From assembly GCA_024760905.1 (NCBI GenBank), contig CM045745.1, positions 92,001 to 156,000 on the forward strand: a stretch of DNA of 64,000 bases. The letters are read 5' to 3'. The notes below the pieces were generated by a model. It had not been told where the DNA came from. It did no database searches and was given only the letters and a program-made list of their open reading frames with translations. The translations under genes and the position numbers were made by a program. Shown in pieces: positions 1 to 11,520 of the stretch. The stretch comes from Plotosus lineatus. Its lineage: Eukaryota; Chordata; Actinopteri; Siluriformes; Plotosidae. Positions within the stretch are counted from its first letter, which is position 1. Every line of letters starts with the position of its first letter.

Positions 1-180
1 AAAGAACTGTTGAGGAAAACTGTACCGGTTTAATACAACTAACTAACTGACCTGCTTCCCTGTCCATGGTCACCACATGACTCCTTATATTAAAGGCTTG
101 GATGGTTTTTTTTTTGTTTGTTTGGGGTTTTTTTTCATTTATTTAATTGAAATTATTATTTACTTATTTATTCATTGATA
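1..180. other. AT-rich sequence without recognisable feature
   Basis: The segment has T-runs and AT-rich sequence and no credible coding frame. It lies directly before a TA dinucleotide that precedes a CAGTGGTAC terminus. Confidence 0.5.
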
Positions 181-691
181 CAGTGGTACTTTGACTTACA
201 GTGTCTTTTATAACGAATTTTCCATGATACAATCGGCCCTCTTCTTCCAAAAAACCCCTGAATACGAAAAATGTAGTATACGAAAAACATTTTCCTTATT
301 TTTTTTCCTTTGTAGACAAAACTAATTATTCTTACGAAAAGTGCCAAATGCGCTATTCAAACATTCAAACAAGCTATTCAAACATTCAAAGAATGCACAA
401 GCTGCTCTCTCATCAATGACTTTCAAACATCCCGCCCCGCTGGCCTCCCATTGGCTAGGAGGGATGATGCAGCTCGCTCCCATTGGCTATCTCTCAACAT
501 CCCGCTCCACAGGCCTCTCATTGGCTAGGAGGGATGATGATGTCATTTCAATTTTGTTCATGTTTGTGTGAACTATGTTCATGTTTGTGTGTCATTCCAA
601 CAGTACTTTATGGCTCAGGCTTTTAACCTTGCATAAACATTTGTAAGATTATAACTCTGCTAAGAAGACATGGATAACACATGCACGCATG

Positions 692-770
<79 letters not shown>

Positions 771-1015
771 GATTCCCGGTGAAAGTGATTCTCGGTGCCA
801 TGGTCATTGTAAGATTATAACTCTGCTCAGAAGACATGGTCAACACAAAGTAACCACCTTACAAAGGTATGCTTTTATAATTTTTAAAGGGTAGTCTTGG
901 GAGCCTTGGAACGAATCACGCGTTTTACATGTAAAATGCGCCTCTACTTCCGAAAACTCCAGGTTCCAAAAAAGGCGCTGGAACGGATTAATTTTATAAG
1001 AAAGGGGCCGACTAT
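181..1015 (+). mobile_element. Degraded DNA-transposon-like element (CAGTGGTAC terminus)
   Basis: It begins TA-CAGTGGTACTTTGACTTAC and near its far end has GGAACGGATTAATTTTATAAG. A closely similar segment (GGAACGGATTAATTTCATAAG followed by GAGGTACCACTG) forms a terminus at 36550-36582, so both look like ends of one TA-targeting family (Tc1/mariner/Tigger type, inferred). The inside has two imperfect copies of a block of about 65 bp with the CCAAT-like ATTGGCTAGGAGGGATGATG (about 430-545) and a long CA tract. No transposase is visible. The far boundary is approximate. Confidence 0.35.
698..767. repeat. (CA)n microsatellite
   Basis: About 35 uninterrupted CA units, read directly. The short frames across it on both strands are artefacts of the repeat. 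Confidence 0.98.
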
Positions 1016-1242
1016 ACTAGCTTTGATCCCACCAAAAATCTTCCCCATCCAACCAGCAAAATTTTGATTAATGAGCTCTGCTGGAGAAATGGATTTTCCG
1101 GCCCGATTAGCCTCGTATTCTTCCGCGTGTATTCCTGACTGTCACCTACTGCAGTTACACTTAATTCTAGTACAGTATGGCAAAAAAAGCATACTGCCCC
1201 AGGTCATACGCATCACCCCCGGCATCACACAGCATCCCCACA

Positions 1243-1244
<2 letters not shown>

Positions 1245-1302
<58 letters not shown>
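1245..1302. repeat. (GT)n microsatellite
   Basis: About 29 uninterrupted GT units. The flanking sequence 1016-1640 shows no coding feature apart from simple repeats. Confidence 0.98.
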
Positions 1303-1303
<1 letters not shown>

Positions 1304-1367
1304 AGCTAGCTTATCAGCGTGAATATGATTAAATCTGACATTTAACATATAGTTTCTCATGTTTTAT

Positions 1368-1385
1368 TTCTTCTTCTTCTTCTTC

Positions 1386-1433
<48 letters not shown>
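1368..1433. repeat. (CTT)n followed by (TTA)n microsatellite
   Basis: A run of about six CTT units passes into about fifteen TTA units. Confidence 0.95.
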
Positions 1434-1434
<1 letters not shown>

Positions 1435-1639
1435 CATCGTATTCAACTTGATAAGGACCCAGGGTGCTTTAAAAAATTGGAGTGGGTGGGCGCTTATTAA
1501 AACGTTACCAGCGGAGTGGAATGGGAAATGCTTATTAGCATCAAGGTGGAAAACATGAATAACAGAACAATAAAATAGTTTTACTGGTATTTGTGTGATT
1601 CATTTTGTGGTATCCCCTCCCTGAATTGCCTAGCCTGAA

Positions 1640-2340
1640 AAGGAAACATGGGCCCTCCCATGGACCGAGCACCCGTGGGAAGAGTTTTAGAGGTCAGGTG
1701 CAATGCAAGTTGGGTGGCAGCCGAAGACATGGGTTCTGTCCATAATTTTTATGGACAGAATTTCTAGGCTCAGTCGGGAAGTTGAGGGGTTCTGGATTGA
1801 TAGCCATCAGCTCTCCTCTCTGCTTTTTTGCGGATGATTTTGGCTTCATCAAGTCGGGACCTCACGCTCTCATTGGAGCGATTCGCAGCCGAGTGCGAAG
1901 TAGCCGGGATGAGAATCAGTACCTCCAAGTCAGAGGCCATGGTTCTCAGTCAGACAAGGGTGGAATGCACCCTCCGAGTCAGGAATGAGGTCCTGCCCCA
2001 AATGGAGAACTTTAAGTATCTTGGGGTTTTGTTCACGAGTGAGGGAAGGATGGAGCGGGAGATCAACAGATGGATCGCTGCAGCCTCTGAATGTTAAGTG
2101 GAGCCTCTACCGGTCCGTTGTGGTGAAGAAGGAGCTGAGCCGCAAGACGAAGCTCTCAATTTACCAGTTGATCTATGTTCCAACCCTCACCTATGATCAC
2201 GAGCTTTGGGTAGTGACTTCCTGCGTGTCTGTGTTTTATGATGTCTGTGTTGATTTCGAACCTGACACAATGAAAGGAAGAACTCGGACCTGCAGCAGGT
2301 TTCTTCCCAGGGAAGTTCATCACACTTTGTGAAGCCTCAG
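1640..2340 (+). mobile_element. LINE reverse-transcriptase 3' fragment
   Basis: The frame around 1815-2097 contains FADDFG, an RT catalytic FADD box, then residues such as SLERFAAECEVAGMRISTSK and MENFKYLGVLFTSEGRMERE, the usual post-catalytic part of non-LTR retrotransposon RTs. A frame change near 2090 leads into YRSVVVKKELSRKTKLSIY and PTLTYDHELWV, the C-terminal thumb-like part. The endonuclease and the 5' half of RT are missing. The clade is not resolved by eye and the element is dead. Confidence 0.7.
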
Positions 2341-2720
2341 AGCAGCACGGAGAAAGAAAGGTACGAGAAACTCTCCAAAAGGACCTTCACCATCAAGATG
2401 CCCAGCTCGACCCGAAATCATGAAGAAATCTGAACCCCCATTGATCAGGACAGAGACGCAGCGCAGAGAATACATCAAATCACAACATGACCAGACATCT
2501 CAGAACAGCGCCTGGAGCCCAGTTCATACAAAAGGTATGAGTAACACAGGTTCTGATAACATGCTGATAGAGATAGACAGACAGACACACAGACAGAGAG
2601 ACAGGCAGACAATACTTTATTACCTTAAAAAGGAATTTGCCATGGGCTACAGAGCTCAAAATGCCATAACAACAACCAATTCACCTAAACACGCAGGAGC
2701 CTACAAGAGCATATGAAACA
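2341..2720 (+). other. Unassigned open stretch, no function recognised
   Basis: A 98-codon open frame at 2420-2716 with a lysine/arginine- and glutamine-rich start runs into a GACA-rich simple repeat (about 2572-2611). I see no domain and no splice signals that decide the matter. The second half is repeat sequence, so a real protein is unlikely. Confidence 0.15.
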
Positions 2721-2830
2721 GCATACAAAAAGACATACAAACAAGAAGATATAACAGATCAGCAACAGAATATAGTTAAAATATTTAAAAAATGATTGCA
2801 ACTAACATTTTGTTTAAAAGTAAAATACTA
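2612..2830 (-). repeat. LINE 3'-end-like sequence next to GACA repeats
   Basis: The start ATACTTTATTACC next to (GACA)n, read on the minus strand, resembles the GGTAATAAAGTAT plus short tandem tail that ends L2/CR1-like fish LINEs, for example at 9630-9655 here. No coding part is present. Sequence from 2830 to 3221 shows nothing recognisable. Confidence 0.3.
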
Positions 2831-3235
2831 TGTGAAATAAAAGATGAACGGGATCTTTTGGTTTTTGTGACTGGAACTTTAATGGCGGCCGGAAGTTAAG
2901 AGTTTGTATTTAGTGTTGAGGAAATGGGTTGAATCGTTGATAATCTTTTGAGACAGAGAAAGAACTGGCTGCTCATACAAATTAGAAAGATTGTTGAAAG
3001 AAAAGCCTGCTGTTTTACTGGCGGTGTTTACAATTTTGTTGAGTTTTGATTTGTTTTTGACTGTAAGAGATTTGAACCAACACTAAGATGAAAAGGTAAG
3101 TATGCTTTGGATAAAAGTGGAATAAAATAACATCATAACACATTGTGAAACATTAAAAGATCTTAACATGCACATTAAAATAACGTGCATCAGAAAACGT
3201 TGATACAGTTAGTCTCTGTACTAGTGAGGTCATTA

Positions 3236-3594
3236 GTCTGTCTGTCTTCCTTTCGGCTTTTTCCCTTTTACTCGGGAGTCGCCACAGCGAATCATCTGAT
3301 TCATACATTTGATTTGGCAGAGGTTTTTATGTCGGATGCCCTTCCTGTCACAACCCTTTTTAGCAAGGGACAGAAACACGCTGACGACTTTGCAGCCTAC
3401 TCTTTACGAAAGTCAGCAATGGTTCTTTTACATGCCTCTCACCATAGACTGTGAGAGACATGGCCTGCCTTTGATAACCCAGTTAGCTGCACTGGGGGGG
3501 GGGGGCAGTGACAACCTTGTGGAGAGTGGGACTCGAACCCCCAATCTTTGAATCAGCGATCCAGCGCCCTATACCACTAGACCACCACTGCCCC
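3236..3594 (-). mobile_element. tRNA-derived SINE with RTE-like tail (family 1)
   Basis: On the minus strand it opens at 3594 with a tRNA-like head: the A-box-like TGGTCTAGTGG and the B-box GGTTCGAGTCCC, i.e. an internal pol III promoter. A body follows, then a block GGTTGTGACAGGAAGGGCAT, and a tail with CGCTGTGGCGACTCC and AAGCCGAAAGGAAG ending in GACA units. The tail matches the 3' end of the RTE LINEs in this window, which implies mobilisation by RTE machinery. Candidate 14-bp target-site duplications with two mismatches lie at 3222-3235 and 3596-3609. Zebrafish DANA has a comparable head and tail (from memory). Confidence 0.85.
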
Positions 3595-3606
3595 TTAGTG
3601 CCGTCA

Positions 3607-4287
3607 TTACGTGTCATTAAGTGACAGGACAAACTTTTGTGGAGCTCCAGTGTTAATTGTCTTTTTGTGTGACACACTGCCATTCACTTTCATGTACTGT
3701 TGTCTGGCGTGAAGAAAGTCCACAATCCACTTGGTCAGATTCAAGTTCACTCCCAGGTCTTGAAGCTTCCTTATCATTATGTGAGGCTGGATGGTATTGA
3801 AAGCTGACGAGAAGTCGACAAAAAGAATTCTGACATATGACTTCTGGGTTTCTAAGTGTTTATAGACGTTGGAGAGAAGAGAAAGTGTAGCACCGACAAC
3901 TCCACGCTGGGCTCTATAGGCAAACTGTAGCGGGTTGAGTAGATGGCTCACCTCGAACTTTACTATCTTCAGAACAATGCGCTCCAGACATTTCATGGCG
4001 ATGGAGGTGAGTGTGACAGGCCGGTAATCATTCAGTTACTTTGGCTTACTCCTCTTCGGGACAGGAATGATCTGCAATGTCTTCCAGATGTTTGGGATGG
4101 AGTTTGTGTCCACTAATAGCTGGTAGAGATGTGTGAATATGGTGGCTGGCTGTTCTTTGCACTCCTCAAGGACAATATCATCTAAGTTGTCTGGTCCGGA
4201 GGCTTTTCTGATGTTGATGTGTGCAAAACTCTTGATGACATCATCTTCGCTTATAGTTACCAGAGTGTTTGAGTCCTGCATGTTCAG

Positions 4288-4352
<65 letters not shown>

Positions 4353-5638
4353 CTCTCTCTTCACTGAAGTCATGGCAATCAAAACGACAATCAAAAGAGT
4401 TGATTCTTCTGCAGGCGTTTGTTATCTGATGCTGTAATGTCCTCAGGTTGCTTGTTTTTGCCGATCATTATCTTGATTCCCTGCCACGCTTGTTTTAGAT
4501 TGTTCTGCATCAACTGTCGTTCCACCTTTTCTTTGTGTTCGGCCTTGCACTGTCGTGTCTTCAACTTGATAGCGTTCTGCGTGAGCTTTAGTTGTATAAC
4601 ATCCTTTTGCATGAAGGCTCTCTTTTTGTTGTTTAGCAAGGTTTTAAAATCTTTCGTGACCCAGGGTTTATTGTTAGGGAATATTTTGACAGTTTTTGTA
4701 GGTACAATATTGTCGACACAGAAATTTATGGAGCTTGTGATGGCATCATTCAGAGGGTCAAGATTATCATTTGCCTTATAAAATACATTCCAATCAGTGC
4801 GTTCAAAACAACCTTTAAGATCTCCAATAGAGTCACTGGTCCATGAATTCACAGTTTTAACAATTGTTTTCTCTGTATTTAGGTTCTGTTGATAAGTTGG
4901 AATAAGATACAGACTGTTATCATCTGATAAACCAATAGGGGGCTTCATGTATGACTTGTAAGCTTTCGTTACATTCCAATAACACAGGTCAATAGTTCTG
5001 TCCTTCTGGGTTTTACCTTTCACACATTGCTCATAGCTTGGCAGAACTGATTTTAGAGTACATGCATTAAAGTCGCCTTGCATAAACTGTGGTGCATCTG
5101 GGGAGATGGAGTTAAGAAATTGTACATGCTCATGAATCGTGTCAGCAGCTTTCTTGTTGTCTGAGCTCAGGGGGATATAAACAAGTACAATAAACACTTG
5201 TCCAAATTCACAGGGTAAGTAGATTGGTCACATGGACACAGACAATAGTTCAATGTTAGCTGAACACAACTTTTGCCTTACCATATAGTTTGTACACAAG
5301 TTCTTGTTAATTTACATGCATACTCCCCCTCTAATCATCTTCCCCATTTCCTCCACACTCCTGTCCAAACGAATCAGACTGCCGAACCCATCCAGCATGA
5401 GAGAATCACTATTTATTGCTGGTGTAAGCCACATTTCTGTGAAGCACATCACACAACTGTCTCTGCATTCAAACAGATATTTGGTGCTGGCATACAGTTT
5501 ATCAGTCTTGTTCCTCAGTGATCAAACATTGGAGAGAAGTAGGGTTGGTAGACGAGGTCTAGATTTCCGGGCTCGAGCTCGGCGTCGCACACCACCTTTC
5601 CTTCCTCTTTTCCTTTTTCCTTTCCTTTTCCGTCTTTT
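3607..5638 (-). mobile_element. L2/CR1-like LINE, truncated at 3' end
   Basis: Read right to left it begins with a basic segment (5638-5560), then SLRNKTDKL and an apurinic-endonuclease-like region (QGDFNACTL, IDLCYWN) in the frame 5197-4391, then RT palm pieces in 4281-4036 (KASGPDNL) and 3996-3607 (HLLNPLQFAYRAQRG, FVDFSSAFNTIQP, NTGAPQKF). The element stops before the FADD motif, so the 3' third is lost. A CT microsatellite at 4293-4361 interrupts the coding region and in-frame stops occur near 5285. It lies inside a broken NLR LRR exon at its 5' side and beside a SINE at its 3' side. Not functional. Confidence 0.8.
4293..4361. repeat. (CT)n microsatellite
   Basis: Nearly pure CT tract with one G interruption at 4350. 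It sits within the L2-like LINE coding region. Confidence 0.97.
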
Positions 5639-5639
5639 G

Positions 5640-5698
5640 TGTTCAGAGCAGAAGTCAGAGCAGCACAACCTTCACCTGAAACACGACAACCCACCAAC
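5640..5698 (-). pseudogene. Broken NLR leucine-rich-repeat exon
   Basis: The minus strand has an acceptor CTCTGCAG followed by a frame reading LVGCRVSGEGCAALTSAL, matching the first third of the 174-nt LRR exon at 61027-61200. Homology stops at about 5639, where the basic 5' part of the L2-like LINE begins, so LINE insertion or deletion removed the rest. The intron side (5700-5760) also matches the paralog (AGATTTCCTTTAAAGATGATG). NLR LRR exons of this type belong to cytosolic innate-immune receptors. This copy cannot encode a repeat. Confidence 0.6.
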
Positions 5699-6479
5699 CT
5701 GCAGAGACACAGCCTTCATCACCAGATTTTTATCCTGGTTTAAGATTTCCTTTAAAGATGATGGGGGGGGGATAGCGCACTACATAGGGGTAGTAAACCT
5801 GGGTCTCCATCACCTGAATACTGCATTTATATAACAAGAGGAGAAAAAGCCACAGTTCCAGTGAAATCATTCAAATTACACACGGTAAAGTGTGGAACTT
5901 GTAGAAATGTTACCATTATCAGTATCATCATATTTACTTTCACTTGTTGGGATGTGAGAACTTAACCTTTCTGAATCACATCTCCAACAACTCTGATCCC
6001 CTTGTGCTGCCACAGTCAGTCATGCCGGCGCTGAGTCCAGGTTGAAAGTCGAGGTTCTCATGAATCGTGGATTTTTTTAAAGAGTATCAATTCCTGTATC
6101 CTTACGATTTCCAAACCTCATGGCAAATGTTTCACATTTTCTTTAAAAGCACGTCGTCTGTTATTGGAGCTGCGACATTGCCAAGAGAAACATAAATTAT
6201 ACTCTACAAGGGTATCGGACATAAAGATGCCGATTCCCGACCGAGCCAAACAGACCCGGGGTGATCCATGAACCCATTTCAAAATAAAGGAGAACTGTGC
6301 AGCCCACAATTAAAAAGAAAATGAAGGGGCTGCTCATCCTCCATTTTTAACAGGAAACAAACCTGAATCTCAGCCTGAGTCTCTTCTTCAATTATAAAAC
6401 TGCACTGTTTACATTTACACAAACTTTCCCTGAAAACAGAAATGGCTTCATCTCAAAAAGATCCAGGAGATGAGGGAGG

Positions 6480-6712
6480 AGGTTCACTTTGATCAAATAC
6501 GACCCAACGGGGTGGGGCAACTGCACCACCTATCAAGGTCGTGTTTTATAGTTTGTAAGAGAGGGGCAGCATTAAATTTATATAGATCCATTAAACATGG
6601 GGAGACTTTTATACCAAGATATAAGGACCCTGCTAGGACCATTGAAAAGGTCGTGAGATCTTTGGATCCAATGTCTGTGAGCAACAAAGAGGAAATTTAT
6701 AACTAAGTATTA
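6480..6712 (+). other. Left-copy-specific insert, unidentified
   Basis: Absent from the paralogous block at 62450-62480. Frames contain GNCTTYQGRVL and RTLLGPLKRS interrupted by stops, which looks like decayed coding DNA in two shifting frames. I do not recognise the family. A retroelement gene is possible but unproven. Confidence 0.3.
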
Positions 6713-7490
6713 ATTACTTCTTTAATTTGGAAATAAAATGTGAAGTAGAGTTTAAAAATATCAAAACACCAGCGTCTCGCGGAATTTTCTGCTAAGTGAT
6801 TATTTAAGGAGATTCCACTAATACTGGGTCTTGTCTAACGGTGGCGGAGAAGGGCTTGATTGGAAGAGTAACAGTGGGGTCAAGGGGCAACCCTGCCAAG
6901 TGCCGTGTTCAGTACAGTGATATCTCACCTTTAAAAAGACCCAACAAATGAAAAAATAGTAAATGGTTGATGAGCTTTTATGCGAACAGCCTGGGGCTAC
7001 TGGTCAGGGGTAGACGGCATATAAGGGGACAATAGCAGTGATCCAGTTGAACAGAACCAGCACTAGCTTTGGCAGCCAGGTCTTGGAGAAAGTTACAGGT
7101 TTAAACACATTCGCTGCCCTCAAAAATTCCGAAGACCCGGATGTTACTCCTACGACTCCTGTACTCTAAATCATCGATCTTTTCAATTGCCGCATCCAGC
7201 TTGATCTCGACCTCAAAGAGCCAAGTGATGTGAATAGCTGCAGTGTCCTCAAAGTTTGAGATGTGGCTTCAGCTTCTGTAATCCATGTATCCAGTGTGAT
7301 GAGTTTAGCGATCCTCAAGTTTCGATTCTCAAGTTTCTTTCGAACTGGGTCGAGGTTTTTATCAAAGGAAACCTTCACACCTTTGAGCACTTCAGCAGTT
7401 CTTCTCTCCACCAAACTGCCACTGTCGGATTGTCTCAGAAGTGGCGGCGGCATGGCGTCCACATTGTTAGTTTAACTTCTCAGGGGTCTT
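6713..7490 (-). mobile_element. L1-like LINE remnant (ORF1 region)
   Basis: The frame 7462-7166 contains LDPVRKKLENRNLRIAKL and ITEAEA, a heptad-rich coiled-coil segment like the N-terminal half of fish L1 ORF1 proteins, and the minus strand continues with residues like NIRVF and IPES further along. Most of ORF2 is deleted. The paralog at 62640-63590 preserves more of the RT. Inactive. Confidence 0.5.
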
Positions 7491-7524
7491 CACTAAAACA
7501 TTGAGTTTTTCCAAGTGTGAGTGC

Positions 7525-9655
7525 AGCTTGGGAAGTATTCGAGCAGGACTCTGACAGTGTTAACGATCTGTGTGAAGTTGTAACCTCTTACATAAACTTC
7601 AGTGTGGACTCTATTATACCAACTAAAACAATCAAGATCCATCCTAACAACAAACCATGGGAGACAAAAGAACTGAAAGCTTTGCTGTGTGAGAAGAAAC
7701 ATATCTTCTGTTCCGGAGACAAACTTGGAGTTAAGTCAACACAAAAAGATATTCTACGGTGTACCAAGGAGTGTAAGATTTGTTATAAGGAAAAACTAGA
7801 ATTGAAATTCCGTCACAACAATCTTCGGGATGGATGGAAATGTTTTAAGACCATTCTGAGAACTAATAAGAATCAATCGGACAGCAATGTTAGTGACAGT
7901 GTAGCATTTGCAAATGAGCTTAATGAGTTTTATTCTAGTTTTTATGTAAATTACTTTTCGGAAGAAAGAAGTTTTTTTTTTCTGGACAACCTTATCGTCA
8001 GTGATAATCTTGAAATCTCTACTTATGACATTTGAGAAACATTTAGGAATTTAAACTGTCACAAGTGTGCCGGTCCAGACAATATAGCTCCTAGGTTTCT
8101 GAAGGAATGCTGTGATCAGTTATGCAATGTATTTCACGGTGTCTTCCAAAAAACTCTGGTACATCATCAGCTACAGGTCATATAGAAAACATCTCACATT
8201 GTTCCACTTCCGAAGATACCAAATCCCAACGTGTGTAACAATTACCGCCTAGTTGCACTTACATCTGTAGCCATGAAGTGCCTTGAACAGATTGTTAAAA
8301 AGCTACGAATGCGAGAAGTTGAAGACCAACTCGACCCACTCCAGTTTGCCTAGTGACAGAGAAGGGGGACAGACGATGCAACACAAGCCCTCCTGAACCT
8401 CATGTACAAACATCTAGAAACCAGTGGTGCATATCTTAGAATCCTTTTTGCTAACTTCTCATCTGCTTTTAACACTATTTAACCCCATCTGCTCCTGTTG
8501 AAACTTTACAATTTGTGTGTAAACAGTAACTTAATCTGATGGATTAATGCTTTCTTGATTGACAGACCTCAGTGTGTCACTGTAAATGGAATGAAGTCCT
8601 CTATTGCCAGCCTGTCCACTGGAGCACCCCAAGGTTGTTTTGGCACCCATTCTGTTTATCATTTATACAAACGATTGTGTCAGTAAGGCAATAAACTGTT
8701 TTAACATCAAATTTGCTGATGATGCTACTATTGTTTCACTTCTTAAATCTGCTGACCTTGACCAGAAAAATTTGGTTTATAATTTTACAAATTGGTGCAA
8801 AGATAACTTTTGATCTTGAATACTAAAAAAAAAAAATAAATTATTATAGATTTCAGGAATTCTTGTAATTCTTTTGACCCTGTTTCAATCAACTGTGAAG
8901 ATATTGCAATTGTGAACACACAAATATTTCGGCGCTGTCTCGATTCGAAATTATCCTGGAATGATAATGACTATGTTTGCAAGAAACGTCAGCAGAGGTT
9001 GTTCTTCCTCCGTCGTTTAAACACTTTTAGAATTGATTGTTCACTCATGATTTTTTCTACAAAACTTTTATACAAAGCATGTTAACTTTTAATCTACTTT
9101 GTTGGTTTGGTAACCTGTCTGTTCAAAACAACGTGAAACTCAACAAAATTGTTAACACAGCACAAAAAATTATTGGCTCAGAATCAGCAACTTCTGTCAG
9201 CCAAATTTACGAGCAGCAAGCAAATTGTAGATGACAGGTTCTCACTTTATCAATTGTGACTTTGAATTTCTTCCATCAGGACGCCTTCTGTGCACGCCGA
9301 TAGCCAGAACAAACGGGTTCCGTCATTATTTTGTACCAGCCGGTATTCGTTGTTTTAACTATAGTTAATTTCTTTACTTGTTTGCCATCTTATCCCCATG
9401 TAGCTCTTTTTTACAACTGTGTTTCGCTTCTTTATCTCGGCTTATTAATAATCATATCTTCCTGCAATCTTTTAGTGCTTGTTGGACAATATTTATTTGG
9501 ACAATACTTATTTATTTGTGTATGTTTTTTGTGTTTTTTGTATCTTTTGTATTTGTTGACATGTACATTGTGTTTCGGTGTTTGTTGTGTACTATGTGTT
9601 TTACGATGTAGCCAAAAATTTCCCACAGGATAATAAAGTATTATCTTATCTTATC
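7525..9655 (+). mobile_element. L2/CR1-like LINE, 5'-truncated, with 3' tail
   Basis: The first frame (7517-8035) carries NFSVDSIIPTKTIKIHPNNK, homologous to the minus-strand LINE at 3607-5638. RT pieces follow across several stops: CAGPDNIAPRFLKECC, VPLPKIPNP, LDPLQFA, FANFSSAFNTI, STGAPQG, then KFADDATIVSLLKSADLDQK with the catalytic FADD (about 8710). The 3' end is AATAAAGTATTATCTTATCTTATCT at 9631-9655, the tandem tail typical of target-primed integration. The first part of the endonuclease is missing. Multiple stops show it is dead. Confidence 0.85.
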
Positions 9656-9662
9656 TGACTTG

Positions 9663-10420
9663 CCTAGTTTGTGCACAGAATAAATTCCCCCACACCACTC
9701 ACACGTCTTCTCCACCCCCACCTCTACCCAAGCAACCTTGGTCACACATTTCTTTGATTTCATTACAGGCTTGCCCCCATCTCAAGGAAACAGCTGAGGG
9801 ACCGGTTTTCTAAAATCTGGTCTTTTATTCTTTTACCCAAACTTCCCAGTGCGAATAAAACTGCTAAAGTTGTGAACGTGTTTTCAGAATTTTCTGCCCT
9901 TTCACTGGATGTCGTCGCAGCTCAAGGTTAACAATTGATTTCAAGTTCTGTGGGTCCTTCTGTAATCTAATTGGTATCAGTCTCACCTCTGGCTTCCATC
10001 CAGAATGTAATGGGTATAGACTAAAAGAATTAAGACTGGGAGACAGCCTCCACCAAACCCTCATCATGGAGCAGGTATGTGGCAGAGTATGTGCATAAAA
10101 CCATGTGTTGCTCTTCTCCAGGCCTCTCCCCCTTTCAAGTGTCAGTTTGGGTTTCAACACCCGTTTTTCATGGAGCACGGAATGGATGTTGAGGTCCCTG
10201 GGGCTCAAGATTTGGTCTGATGTCGCAGGCATGTCTGGCGCCCTTTAGAGAGCTTTGCGTCTATGCTAACGCCAGGCCAACCATCGACACAGAGCTGCAC
10301 TTTTACTCTGTAAATTGACTCTGCAGTTTGTGGGGCCTTTCAAGGTCCTGAGAAGAGTTAATCTCATCTCTTACTGCCTTCGACCTCCTCCAACTATGGG
10401 AATTAATCCCACTTTTTTTT
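9663..10420 (+). mobile_element. Ty3/Gypsy integrase remnant
   Basis: Decayed frames show DRFSKIWSFILLPKLP (integrase core, about 9800), a segment equivalent to the PLASIQN region near 9990, and FVGPFKVLRRVN with PPTMGINPTF (10322-10410), which resembles the C-terminal integrase end of vertebrate Gypsy elements. Several stops and frame shifts occur. No LTRs were found. From 10420 to 10890 I see nothing recognisable. Confidence 0.6.
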
Positions 10421-10894
10421 TCTTGTTTCCCATCTGCGTCCAGTTACCACAAGCCCACTGCCATCAGCAACTATACCCTTTCTTTTTTGTTAGATCTTTG
10501 GTGACATCATTCTCTATGTTACCATCCGAATTTTATTTTTTTTATATATTAAACATGATAAGCCCAGCAGAGATAGAATTTGTAATAAATGGGATTCAAA
10601 AAAATGCCTCTGTCTGGGATTCAAAGTCCAGCAAAGTCGGAAAGTTTATCCGCCTCAAAAAGTAGATATTGATGCTCGATTGTTTTCTAAGACACCTGCT
10701 AAAGCAGAAAGAGCTGCACTGAGTTCTTCTGCACAGTCCACCTGACTCTGGGGAGGAGCTGAAAACGGAAGTGATGTCATTAGCTCAGAGTGGTGCAAAA
10801 TGCTGAATCAAAACCCAGAGCAAAATGACCTGCAATTTAATAAGATCCTGTCAGTTTTTACATTAAAAATAATTAAAATACATTACTGATCACA

Positions 10895-11068
10895 GAGCAG
10901 TGGCAGCTGGTGGTAATTTACTGGATCACTGATTCCAAGTTTTGGGGTTCAAGCCCCACTCGCCACAGGTTGTCATTGTCCCCCCAGTACAGCTAACTGG
11001 GTTATCAAAGGCCGGCCATGTCTCTCACTGTCTATGGTGAGAGGTTCATGTAAAAGAACCATTGCTGT
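10895..11068 (+). mobile_element. SINE family 1, 5' half only
   Basis: Forward orientation: a tRNA-like head with B-box-like GGTTCAAGCCCC, then the family body including CAGCTAACTGGGTTATC and TGTCTCTCACTGTCTATGGT, ending at AAGAACCATTGCTG. The RTE-like tail is missing. Confidence 0.7.
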
Positions 11069-11274
11069 TTTTTTATCAGTTTTAATCCACATATTACACA
11101 GGCATCATCTATTGGTCTTTTTTCTTACATCAATGCCCAGCGTGTCCTCAGATTCCAGTTTTTGGCGAATAGCACTACAATAAAAGTACACCTGATGTGA
11201 AATTAGTATAACGTCTTAAGATACTTTTCTGCTCACCATGTTGGTAAACAGTGATTATTGGAGAACTTTCAGTC

Positions 11275-11520
11275 TGCAGATTTTCTAAGTCGCTTTTAGC
11301 CTAATTAGGGTTGCAGGGAGGCTGACGCCCGTCTCAGCAAACTGTGCATGTTTTTGGACTGTAAGAGGACACCGGAGTACCTAAAGGAAACACGTGCAAG
11401 CACAGGAAGATCATGCAAACTCCACACAGATACACTGATGTTGTTCCCGGGAATCAAACCCAGGGCCTTCTTGCTGTAAGATGGATATATTAATCACTGC
11501 ACCACCATTCTGCCCTCCCA
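11275..11520 (-). mobile_element. SINE-like repeat (family 2)
   Basis: Read on minus, the head at about 11515 leads to a B-box-like GGGTTTGATTCCC, then GTGTGGAGTTTGCATGATC and a tail region containing CCTAATTAGGC. The same unit recurs at 26121-26455, 37930-38185 and 52500-52735. It resembles the widespread fish repeat with a tRNA-like head followed by GTTTGCATGTTCTCC. The stretch 11521-12061 holds only AT-rich sequence and a GTGTGTATATATACACAC palindrome near 11840. Confidence 0.7.

Larger units (their letters stand above)
5640..7490. repeat. Segmental duplicate, left copy of NLR/L1 block
   Basis: Colinear with 61140-63590 in the same orientation: the LRR exon acceptor, the block starting GTGGAACTTGTAGAAATGT, the block ending GATCCATGAACCCATTTC, a shared GATCCAGGAGA block near 6460, and L1 remnants to about 7490. 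The left copy lacks sequence matching about 61270-61520 and carries an extra segment at 6480-6712. The right copy carries an extra LINE 3' fragment at 62164-62386. Confidence 0.8.

Noticed and set aside
649..894. Open frames through CA/TG repeats (also 1071-1360, 12899-13126, 47843-48106)
   Set aside because: They translate microsatellite DNA on both strands into dipeptide repeats, with no start context, domain or splice support.
3520..3594. tRNA gene (also at 28410-28480)
   Set aside because: A and B boxes are present, but each sits at the head of a SINE with a shared body and tail and target duplications, and the anticodon stem does not give a convincing cloverleaf.
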